Translations under genes and position numbers: made by a program
The notes under the pieces: generated by a model
The model's input: the letters and a program-made list of their open reading frames with translations, nothing else
Told to the model about the DNA's origin: nothing
The model's database searches: none
Part shown: in pieces, positions 7,598 to 13,638 of the stretch
Numbering within the stretch: position 1 is the first letter of the stretch
How the letters are laid out: every line of letters begins with the position of its first letter
Assembly: GCF_007115095.1 (NCBI RefSeq)
Contig: NZ_SULH01000017.1
Span: 1 to 32,237 of the forward strand
Reading direction: 5' to 3'
Length of the DNA stretch: 32,237 bases
Source: Levilactobacillus enshiensis
GTDB taxonomy: Bacteria > Bacillota > Bacilli > Lactobacillales > Lactobacillaceae

Positions 7598-8706
7598 AGA
7601 ATAGAGGAATCCTTGCATGTGCGGGGGCAGGAAAAACTTACACAATCTGTTCTGATGCACTTTCTTCTTCTGGAAGAAGTTTGCTTATTACTTATACTAA
7701 CAAAGGACGTTCAAGCATAGAAAGCCAGCTTATGAAACTTAATAATGAAGTTCCGACTCAAAAAGCTGAAGTAGAAACCTGGTTTGGATTTTTATTAAGA
7801 GATGTTATTCGCCCATATCAATCAAAATACTTTTCATCTGATCCGGATTTACCAAATAAAATTAATTTTTTTCAAAATATAGATTTTACAACAACTTATG
7901 TACGAAATAATTACAAAAAGGAAACCTTTCGTTATTTTTGGTCTAAAGGTGGAATGCTAAAACATAACGAAACGGTAGTATTTGCTGAACTATTATTCAA
8001 GCTGATTGGTAATAGAATTATCAATCGACTCAAGCAACAATATTCCACGATTTATTTTGATGAAGTTCAAGACTTGACTGGAACAGACATGAACATAATT
8101 ATGCACCTGATTGACTCTCCAATAAATGTAGTCATGGTTGGAGATCCAAAGCAATTTACGTATCGAACTCATGAAGAACACAGGAAAAACGAAAAAATCT
8201 CAGGAAGAAATATTGACGTTTTTTTTAAATTATTAGAGAAAGAGAACAAACTTGAAATTGGCTATACCCAAACTACAAGGAGATTTGGGAAAAAGTTAGC
8301 AGCCTTTGCAAACAGCATTGACCCAGAAGGTGAATTATTAAAGGGTTCTGATAAAGTATCTCGTAATGAGCATGAAGGAATATTTATATTACCTTGGAAA
8401 AATTTGCAAGCATACGAAGAAAAATATAGACCTACCTATTTGACGTATGATAGTAAACAAGCCAATAAACTTCCCAGCTATTGTACAAGAAAAATAAATT
8501 TTGGAGATTCAAAAGGAATCACTAGAAACGATATTGTAATTTTACCAAATTCCCCCCTTGAAAGATTTGTTTTTGAAAAACCACTCAAATCACCCACAAA
8601 GTATTATATTGCCTGTACAAGAGCACGCTATAGTATTGCCTTGATTACTAACACCCCAGATAAATATAAAAAATTTCACGCTGACTGGAATGTATGGGAA
8701 CCGTAA
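7594..8706 (+). CDS. gajB: Gabija GajB-like UvrD/Rep-type helicase, compact form
   Basis: This 370-aa protein carries superfamily 1 helicase motifs in order: Walker A ACAGAGKT at 8-15, Walker B YFDEVQD at 154-160, motif III GDPKQ at 183-187, TTRRF at 227-231 (motif IV), a motif V-like GDSKGIT at 304-310 and motif VI YIACTRAR at 337-344. The ATG at 7594 is preferred over 7585: it forms an ATGA overlap with the gajA stop and has AGGA 9 bases ahead. The characterised GajB is about 490 residues, so roughly 120 residues are missing, mainly between motifs IV and V where the 2B-type insertion would sit. In Gabija this subunit senses DNA ends and hydrolyses NTPs to relieve GajA inhibition. The ATPase core looks intact. 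Confidence 0.8.
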   Translation: MKNRGILACAGAGKTYTICSDALSSSGRSLLITYTNKGRSSIESQLMKLNNEVPTQKAEVETWFGFLLRDVIRPYQSKYFSSDPDLPNKINFFQNIDFTTTYVRNNYKKETFRYFWSKGGMLKHNETVVFAELLFKLIGNRIINRLKQQYSTIYFDEVQDLTGTDMNIIMHLIDSPINVVMVGDPKQFTYRTHEEHRKNEKISGRNIDVFFKLLEKENKLEIGYTQTTRRFGKKLAAFANSIDPEGELLKGSDKVSRNEHEGIFILPWKNLQAYEEKYRPTYLTYDSKQANKLPSYCTRKINFGDSKGITRNDIVILPNSPLERFVFEKPLKSPTKYYIACTRARYSIALITNTPDKYKKFHADWNVWEP

Positions 8707-8858
8707 TATAGGGCCTTTATCGCATTAACTAATTTTAATCACTTTAGAAAGATAAGCAGACATCATTGACCACAGCCATACAAACATTAAACAATCCGTT
8801 TATTGGATTAGTTATATGTACGAAATTGGCCGTTAAAACAAAAAGGTGAGGGTAATAA

Positions 8859-10082
8859 TTGGGTGATCGAGCATATTTAAAAGTTAATAACATAGAAGTT
8901 TACAGGTGGAGAGATATCTCCCCATATAAACAAGTTAAAATTCTTTTTAACAATTATTCTTTCGTCAAAAAATGGGGAACTTTTAGGCTAAACATTTCAA
9001 CCGCTATTAATCGATTGAGGTTATTAATTTGTAATGAAGATAAAGCAAAATTAAAATTTGAATCACAATGGTTCCCCGTCAATAAAGATGAGTTTAATGA
9101 ATTTAAAGAAATGATAATACTGGACACAGTTGATGATTCAGATTACGAATATTGGGTTCATTTTAAATATTCAAGTTATAAAAAAGTTATTTTTAATTCC
9201 TGTGTTAAAGGTGAGGAAAACCAGGAAATTAAATTTTTAATGAACAAGTTCAAGGAAACTAATGATTCACCTAATGATTCTGTCGGTTATGAATCTACAG
9301 AGGATTTTTCTTTGTTTTTATATACAATCTGTTTAGTTTGTTCACCAAAGGATAAATTGAGTTTAAATATTGAAGATCAAATAGACGCTGAATACTATCC
9401 AGAAATAAATAGTGTTGTTAACACTAACAATCAATGGTATATAGAGTATGAAGAATATCCCATAGAAAACTATCAAACTTTAGTATTAACTGAGGGAAAG
9501 TCAGACAGTGAAATATTAAGGAAAACCCTAAATAAAAACTTTAAAGATTATAGCGATTTAATTTCATTTGAAGAATTTGGTCAATTCAATCCTGCTGGCG
9601 GGGCTTCTTATCTTGAAAAATATGTTCAATTCTTAAGTAATTTAACTAAGTTTTTAATGTCTGCTGGAACCAAAGAAAAAGTGATTGCTCTTTTTGATAA
9701 TGATTACGAAGGGATTAAACAAATAAAAAAGATTAAAACTTACCCCAACAACTTTGTCATTGATCATTATCCCGACAGACCATTTGCTAAGCATTACCAG
9801 GTAGAAAATAATGGTAAAACTTTACAAAAAAATATTAATGGCCGTGGCTTGTTTCTTGAATTATATATTGCCGAAAATATATGCTCTAAACAGATGCCAG
9901 AATTAATATGCAAACAAAGCAATGGAATTGAAAAATATCATTTAAAGAATAAAAAAGATAAAGATGCTCTAAAGAGAAGATACGATAAATTGCTTTCAGA
10001 TGGTCCAATTCTCAAAAACAAAGTCGGTGTGAACGCCATTATTTGGTATGTTTTGGAAAAAAGCATGAACTGTAAATATTAG
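8859..10082 (+). CDS. Stand-alone HEPN/Toprim-type putative nuclease
   Basis: The 407-aa protein starts with TTG behind AAGGTGAGG. Its first residues (MGDRAYLKV) look like the HEPN/Toprim N-terminal domain. A TOPRIM core follows at 208-290, with LVLTEGKSD (E212, D216) and ALFDNDYEG (D280, D282, E284); TOPRIM folds use such acidic residues to bind metal for strand cleavage. No classical HEPN RX4-6H ribonuclease motif is evident, so only the TOPRIM half looks catalytic. It is not an ABC-ATPase fusion, unlike GajA. A 152-bp gap separates it from gajB and a good terminator follows, so it is probably its own unit. Placement beside Gabija and restriction genes suggests a defence or abortive-infection role; that role is inference. 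Confidence 0.65.
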   Translation: MGDRAYLKVNNIEVYRWRDISPYKQVKILFNNYSFVKKWGTFRLNISTAINRLRLLICNEDKAKLKFESQWFPVNKDEFNEFKEMIILDTVDDSDYEYWVHFKYSSYKKVIFNSCVKGEENQEIKFLMNKFKETNDSPNDSVGYESTEDFSLFLYTICLVCSPKDKLSLNIEDQIDAEYYPEINSVVNTNNQWYIEYEEYPIENYQTLVLTEGKSDSEILRKTLNKNFKDYSDLISFEEFGQFNPAGGASYLEKYVQFLSNLTKFLMSAGTKEKVIALFDNDYEGIKQIKKIKTYPNNFVIDHYPDRPFAKHYQVENNGKTLQKNINGRGLFLELYIAENICSKQMPELICKQSNGIEKYHLKNKKDKDALKRRYDKLLSDGPILKNKVGVNAIIWYVLEKSMNCKY

Positions 10083-10093
10083 TAAGCAAAAAC

Positions 10094-10126
10094 GGCCACT
10101 AGGGTATACCCTAATGGCCTTTTTTA
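10094..10126 (+). terminator. Rho-independent terminator after the HEPN/Toprim gene
   Basis: GGCCACTAGGGTA at 10094-10106 pairs with TACCCTAATGGCC at 10107-10119 with a single C/A mismatch. Six or seven T follow. It marks the end of the third defence unit. Confidence 0.75.
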
Positions 10127-10228
10127 CTTCTGTGCTATACTAGGAATTACAGATGTTCATTAGAACTGTCCAAATAAACCTATCAGACAGGTCTTTTGGT
10201 GATATGCAAAAAAGGAGTGAGAATAGAT

Positions 10229-10870
10229 ATGACAGTGCGTCCTAAATTTAATAAAAGTATGACCAGTGAAACATTTTCTAGCTTTTATTGGTATAAAGGG
10301 GAATTACAAAACATTTGTAGCCAATATGGATTACCAAGATACGGTACTAAAGCGGAACTGGTTAAATATATTATTGCATTTTTAAATGGTGAGCCCGCTA
10401 CAGAAATAAAGCCCCTCAGAAAACCGAGTAGAAGAGTGGCCTCACAGCTAACGGCCGATAGCATTACATTAGACACCAAGTTACTTGATTCTGGCTTTTC
10501 GCTTAACCAAGCAGCTAGAACTTTCTTTGCTAATTATTTTGGAGTTGAACACTTTACCTTTCGTAAAATAATGGGGATAAAAATGAGAGAGGTTGAAAAG
10601 AATGAGGATGTAAATGCGACTGTAGCTGACTTGGTTAAAATTTTAAGGGAACCTCAAATGATTTCCCTTGATAATGATGAAGAACAAACATACCAATGGA
10701 ACAGTTTTGTGCAAGCATTCAGAAGTGATTCAATTTCAAAAAAGTACTATGAGCCAATGAAAGTAGCGGCAATTATTTGGAAAATAATCAAAGCTTCAGA
10801 TCAGCCTAAAATATATACAAGAACATTACTCATTGAAAATGCCGAGTTAATAAAGGACTTTCTCAAATAA
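10229..10870 (+). CDS. SAP-domain (DUF6434-like) putative DNA-binding protein
   Basis: 213 aa. Residues 14-52 (SSFYWYKGELQNICSQYGL then RYGTKAELVKYI) form a SAP helix-extension-helix DNA-binding motif. This is followed by basic RKPSRR and a segment (LDTKLLDSGFSLNQAARTFF with FTFRKIMG) resembling the small DUF6434 domain of SAP proteins. The C-terminal 70 residues are not recognised. AAGGAG at 10212-10217 lies 11 bases before the chosen ATG; a TTG at 10196 would extend it by 11 residues without a better ribosome site. It is bounded upstream by a terminator and is followed after 41 bases by the recombinase. Its role is unknown: a nucleoid-type or regulatory DNA binder, or a cargo gene of the island. 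Confidence 0.55.
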   Translation: MTVRPKFNKSMTSETFSSFYWYKGELQNICSQYGLPRYGTKAELVKYIIAFLNGEPATEIKPLRKPSRRVASQLTADSITLDTKLLDSGFSLNQAARTFFANYFGVEHFTFRKIMGIKMREVEKNEDVNATVADLVKILREPQMISLDNDEEQTYQWNSFVQAFRSDSISKKYYEPMKVAAIIWKIIKASDQPKIYTRTLLIENAELIKDFLK

Positions 10871-10911
10871 GTGAAACATCTTTAAATAAGGGCTTTTGGG
10901 GGTAGATAAAA

Positions 10912-11496
10912 ATGGCTAAAATTGGTTATGCTCGTGTGAGTTCCAAAGAGCAACATTTAGATCGACAGCTAGCGGCCTTAAAAGGCGTTGATAAATTATT
11001 TACGGATAAATTAAGTGGAGCTAACACTAATCGGCCAGAACTGCAAAAAATGCTGGCCTATATTCGTGAGGGTGATATTGTCCTGGTCACTGAATTAGAT
11101 CGCTTAGGCAGAAACAACCAGGATTTGACTAAGATCATGAACTCCATTCAAAATAAGGGTGCCACCCTAGATGTATTGAATTTACCGTCCATGACAGGAA
11201 TCGCTGATCCTAACTTACGGCAACTGATGACCAATTTGATTATTGAACTCTATAAGTATCAGGCCGAAAGTGAACGTAAGCGAATCATTGAGCGCCAGCA
11301 GCAAGGGATTGCCTTAGCTAAGCAGCAGGGTAAATATCATGGGCGGAAGCCTCAATATGCCAAAGATGATCCCCGCTTGCAACATGCTTTTAAGCTTTAT
11401 CAGGCAGGCATGAGTGACATAGACGTTGCTCGGAATACAGGGATCAAGAGGACAACTTTTATTCGATATCGTAAAAAACTTAATATCAAGAGATAG
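10912..11496 (+). CDS. Serine recombinase (resolvase/invertase family)
   Basis: 194 aa, normal for small serine recombinases. The N-terminal catalytic domain has GYARVSSKEQ with nucleophile Ser10 and Arg8, and the conserved LDRLGRN loop near residues 60-66. A long E helix (ESERKRIIERQQQGIALAK) leads to a GKYHGRKP linker and a C-terminal Hin-type helix-turn-helix (MSDIDVARNTGIKRTTFIRYRK). Such enzymes resolve plasmid multimers or invert segments. It lies directly upstream of parA, the usual place for a multimer resolvase on lactobacillar plasmids. No clear res site with paired inverted repeats was recognised; the 41 bases upstream are too short for one. Confidence 0.9.
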   Translation: MAKIGYARVSSKEQHLDRQLAALKGVDKLFTDKLSGANTNRPELQKMLAYIREGDIVLVTELDRLGRNNQDLTKIMNSIQNKGATLDVLNLPSMTGIADPNLRQLMTNLIIELYKYQAESERKRIIERQQQGIALAKQQGKYHGRKPQYAKDDPRLQHAFKLYQAGMSDIDVARNTGIKRTTFIRYRKKLNIKR

Positions 11497-11535
11497 GACA
11501 CTTAGCTAGCACATGCTAATTATTCATGAATATAA

Positions 11536-11620
11536 AACATATGTATCATTTGCAAATATATTTGTTATGTGTTATTATACATGTAGTGATATTTATTAAG
11601 CTTACTTAGCATGTATGAGG
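11536..11620 (+). promoter_or_regulatory. parA promoter with repeated ACATGTAT-like elements
   Basis: TTGCAA at 11550-11555, a 17-bp spacer and TATTAT at 11573-11578 form a good promoter. Around it recur ACATATGTAT (11538-11547), ATACATGTAG (spanning 11578) and GCATGTATG (near 11609). Related ACACGTAT copies lie after parA. Such repeats would suit autoregulation by, or centromere binding of, the small partner protein. Confidence 0.5.
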
Positions 11621-11630
11621 AGGGACACTA

Positions 11631-12422
11631 ATGGAAATTATTACATTTTCAGCAATAAAAGGCGGCGTTGGCAAAACTACCCTAGCTTTTAATTATGGTG
11701 AGTGGTTAGCAAAAAATGGCAAGCATGTTTTATTTATTGACTTAGACCACCAAAGTAATTTAACCCAGACTTACAACATTTACGACAATCAAGACACCGT
11801 TGGCAACATTTTCTTAGATCGAGGGAAAGTCAAAATACATGAAATAAGTGCTTATATTAGTATAATTGCCGGAGATATGCACCTTGACGATATTGAGCGT
11901 ACCATTGAAAATAAGACTAACAAAAACATGTTCCTCTACATGTGGTTGTCAGATAATTATGAACGTTTAAATTTAGGAAAATTTGAGTATATTATTTTAG
12001 ATTGCCACCCAGATTTTTCTACTGCTACCAAAAATGCAGTCATCATCAGTAATGCTATTCTTAGTCCAATCACGCCCAGTGAACATGGGTATAATGCAAA
12101 ATTTAACCTAGAAGAAAGAATTAACGAGTTACGCAAAGAAGCCATTGATTACTCTACTAGAAAATCTTATGTCACGACCAAATTATTTTTTATCGCCAAC
12201 ATGATTAAACACAACACAAGATCATCTCGCGAGTTATTAAAAGCCTTAAAAGGCGATCCCAGTGTATTGGCTACAGTTCCAGAAAAGGAGCTATTCAATC
12301 GTTCAACGTTGGATAAAAAATCTCTTTCAAAAATGGCTGAAGACCACAAAACATATATTGATCAACATGAATTTTTCGACAGTATGGACAAAACATTTAA
12401 TGAAATCACGGAAAAATTATAA
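11631..12422 (+). CDS. parA: ParA-type partition ATPase
   Basis: 263 aa. The N terminus has the deviant Walker A KGGVGKTT (residues 10-17, preceded by MEIITFSAI). LFIDLDHQSNLT forms the switch region and YIILDCHPDFS near 120-130 the Walker B. There is no N-terminal HTH, which is the small ParA type (type Ib) of low-copy plasmids; in those systems repression is done by the partner. AGGAGGG ends 8 bases before the ATG. It acts with a centromere and the following small gene to distribute plasmid copies along the nucleoid. Confidence 0.92.
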   Translation: MEIITFSAIKGGVGKTTLAFNYGEWLAKNGKHVLFIDLDHQSNLTQTYNIYDNQDTVGNIFLDRGKVKIHEISAYISIIAGDMHLDDIERTIENKTNKNMFLYMWLSDNYERLNLGKFEYIILDCHPDFSTATKNAVIISNAILSPITPSEHGYNAKFNLEERINELRKEAIDYSTRKSYVTTKLFFIANMIKHNTRSSRELLKALKGDPSVLATVPEKELFNRSTLDKKSLSKMAEDHKTYIDQHEFFDSMDKTFNEITEKL

Positions 12423-12431
12423 ATATTTCAT

Positions 12432-12466
12432 ACACGTATTAATCACACGTATACTCAATACATGTG
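12432..12466. repeat. Short direct repeats between parA and its partner (centromere/operator candidate)
   Basis: ACACGTAT occurs at 12432-12439 and 12445-12452, 13 bp apart. The related ACATGTG is at 12460-12466. They resemble the elements around the parA promoter. Confidence 0.4.
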
Positions 12467-12493
12467 AATTTGAATTATAAAGGAGGACTACCT

Positions 12494-12733
12494 ATGGCAT
12501 TCGATCCAGAGAACAAAAACATAAAAAAAGCACTACAAAAAAATGAAACAGAACAGCCAACTGATACTAAAGATAAACTTGTTATTCCTGTTTTTAAAGA
12601 CGAAGAGGAACGTACTAAGAACTATACCTTTTCACTTCAACCTAGCGCACGCAAAAGACTTGACGGTCTGGCTAAAGAACATAATTTTAAGTCTGCCTCC
12701 AAATTTTTAAATGAGCTTATAAAAAATATGTGA
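12494..12733 (+). CDS. Small ParB-like partner of ParA (ribbon-helix-helix-like)
   Basis: 79 aa from the ATG at 12494, which has AGGAGG 7 bases upstream; a GTG at 12464 would add ten residues but has no ribosome site. The first 45 residues are charged and probably disordered. The C-terminal 35 residues (NYTFSLQPSARKRLDGLAKEH followed by a KSASKFLNELI helix) read as a strand-helix-helix ribbon-helix-helix fold. Small proteins of this kind (annotated as DUF5388 or ParB-like) regularly follow parA on Lactobacillus plasmids and bind the centromere. The partner role is inferred from position and fold. Confidence 0.65.
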   Translation: MAFDPENKNIKKALQKNETEQPTDTKDKLVIPVFKDEEERTKNYTFSLQPSARKRLDGLAKEHNFKSASKFLNELIKNM

Positions 12734-12758
12734 TGTCACTTTAAGGGGGGGAGTCGTT

Positions 12759-12875
12759 ATGGGAATTTCAATAAGTGTTATATTTTTGTTTGCCAGCCTT
12801 ATTATCTTTTGGATAGTCCCAGCCATTGGAATTGCCAAAAATCACCTGGTAGATAACCGCTTTTTTATTCGATAG
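12759..12875 (+). CDS. Tiny single-span membrane protein
   Basis: 38 aa from an ATG preceded by AAGGGGGGGAG. Residues 3-26 form one hydrophobic span (ISVIFLFASLIIFWIVP), followed by a short polar tail ending in RFFIR. It lies 25 bases after the ParB-like gene and 12 bases before another membrane protein gene, in one transcription unit. No family was recognised. The strong ribosome site and clean spacing support a real gene. Confidence 0.5.
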   Translation: MGISISVIFLFASLIIFWIVPAIGIAKNHLVDNRFFIR

Positions 12876-12887
12876 TGGTTATTTCCA

Positions 12888-13136
12888 ATGCAGTACTGGT
12901 TACAGCTATTATTTGAAAGAATCAGCGGTAACCGTCGTATTGTCGTAAGAATTTTACAGATAATGTCTCTGTTTATCACGTATTTTTGCGGGTTACTTAT
13001 GCTCATGATTTTCAGTGTTTTTGATGGAAATTTTCTTAAACACCCCGAAGCATTTTTACTTTTCGAATATTTACTGTTATCTTCTATCGCTTACTGGTTT
13101 CAACCAAAAGCTGGCAAAGTATACAAGACCAAATGA
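12888..13136 (+). CDS. Small two-span membrane protein of unknown function
   Basis: 82 aa. An amphipathic basic N terminus (LFERISGNRRIVVR) precedes two hydrophobic spans, about residues 24-45 and 57-70, and a basic C terminus (KAGKVYKTK). It is encoded 12 bases after the 38-aa membrane protein and ends just before the candidate repA promoter. The ribosome site is weak, so translation may be coupled. Such genes occur between par and rep on related plasmids; no function is known. Confidence 0.5.
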   Translation: MQYWLQLLFERISGNRRIVVRILQIMSLFITYFCGLLMLMIFSVFDGNFLKHPEAFLLFEYLLLSSIAYWFQPKAGKVYKTK

Positions 13137-13138
13137 AG

Positions 13139-13167
13139 TTGCCGCTTGGTAAGCACTATGCTAGACT
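13139..13167 (+). promoter_or_regulatory. Candidate repA promoter
   Basis: TTGCCG at 13139-13144, a 17-bp spacer and TAGACT at 13162-13167 with a TGC extended -10. A start near 13174 would give a 465-base leader that contains the full complement of the antisense RNA and the attenuator. Confidence 0.4.
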
Positions 13168-13207
13168 AAAACTAATTTAACAACCGAATAAAGAGATCAA
13201 GCTAAAC

Positions 13208-13333
13208 AGAAAAATCCCCGATTCACGAGGAATCAGGGATTTTGGGTTTAGCAAGTAGCTATAAGGCAGCTACTTAGGTTCAGTCGATTTTCACCGCCAA
13301 GTTAAAATCGACTGAACATTGTTCTTAATTTGT
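13208..13333 (-). ncRNA. Counter-transcript RNA antisense to the repA leader
   Basis: Minus-strand transcript predicted from the promoter at 13369-13340, ending at a terminator at 13243-13210. It holds a hairpin with perfect 14-bp arms (13317-13304 with 13291-13278) and a 12-base loop containing a YUNR-type CUUG, a second hairpin (13275-13268 with 13260-13253), and the terminator stem. The terminator stem is fully paired, with one G-U, only when read on the minus strand; on the plus strand that position is a C/A mismatch. Antisense RNAs of this size control rep expression on many Gram-positive plasmids. The RNA is predicted, not observed. Confidence 0.65.
13210..13243 (-). terminator. Terminator of the counter-transcript RNA
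   Basis: 14-base arms at 13243-13230 and 13224-13211 enclose a 5-base loop, followed on the minus strand by five T. A G-U wobble is allowed only on this strand. Confidence 0.7.
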
Positions 13334-13339
13334 AGGTTA

Positions 13340-13369
13340 ATTATACCGCAAACCAGTCCCCAAGGACAA
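13340..13369 (-). promoter_or_regulatory. Promoter of the counter-transcript RNA
   Basis: On the minus strand TTGTCC (13369-13364), an 18-bp spacer and a perfect TATAAT (13345-13340). The start is expected near 13333. Confidence 0.6.
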
Positions 13370-13399
13370 GTTAAGGATAGTTAAAAACAAATTAAAGTC

Positions 13400-13443
13400 A
13401 ATGGACTAAGTAGCTAACCAGAGCTATTTAGTCCATTTTTTGT
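13400..13443 (+). terminator. Attenuator terminator upstream of repA
   Basis: 16-base arms at 13400-13415 and 13422-13437 pair with a single G-U and are followed by a T run. On the opposite strand the same position would be a C/A mismatch, so the hairpin is built for plus-strand RNA. Confidence 0.75.
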
Positions 13444-13459
13444 TGTTAGAACTTAAAAA

Positions 13460-13539
13460 AGTTGCCGACTGGGCAACTCACAAACAGACACATGCTGGTA
13501 AATTACAAAGCATTCATTTAGCCGTGAGGCTTTGTAATT
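13460..13539 (+). repeat. Two further perfect hairpins in the repA leader
   Basis: AGTTGCC (13460-13466) pairs with GGCAACT (13472-13478). AATTACAAAGC (13501-13511) pairs with GCTTTGTAATT (13529-13539). Neither has a T run, so they are more likely leader RNA structures than terminators. No gene is supported between 13137 and 13638. Confidence 0.55.
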
Positions 13540-13638
13540 CAGTTAGAGCATATCAGATTTGTATTGTAATGCAAGTCGAATGTTTTAGCAACTCTCTTTT
13601 GAGACAGCGTGTGTCAGTCAAGAAAGGGAGTTTTTATA

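Larger units (their letters stand above)
13253..13443 (+). promoter_or_regulatory. repA leader attenuator with mutually exclusive stems
   Basis: Segment A AAGTAGCT (13253-13260) can pair with B AGCTACTTAG (13268-13277). B is also a perfect 10-base complement of C CTAAGTAGCT (13406-13415). C in turn forms the left arm of the terminator with D (13422-13437). B:C pairing would block the C:D terminator; an antisense RNA covering B would free C and end transcription before repA. Confidence 0.6.

Noticed and set aside
7594..8706. gajB as a frameshifted pseudogene because of its short length
   Set aside because: All helicase motifs occur in one uninterrupted frame with an ATGA overlap and a normal stop; the shortness looks like a compact variant.
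8707..8858. Promoter for the HEPN/Toprim gene
   Set aside because: TTGACC near 8767 has no convincing -10 at proper distance; AT-rich alternatives are too many to choose from.
11497..11630. res recombination site for the serine recombinase
   Set aside because: Repeats here fit parA operators better, and no paired inverted-repeat subsites were found.
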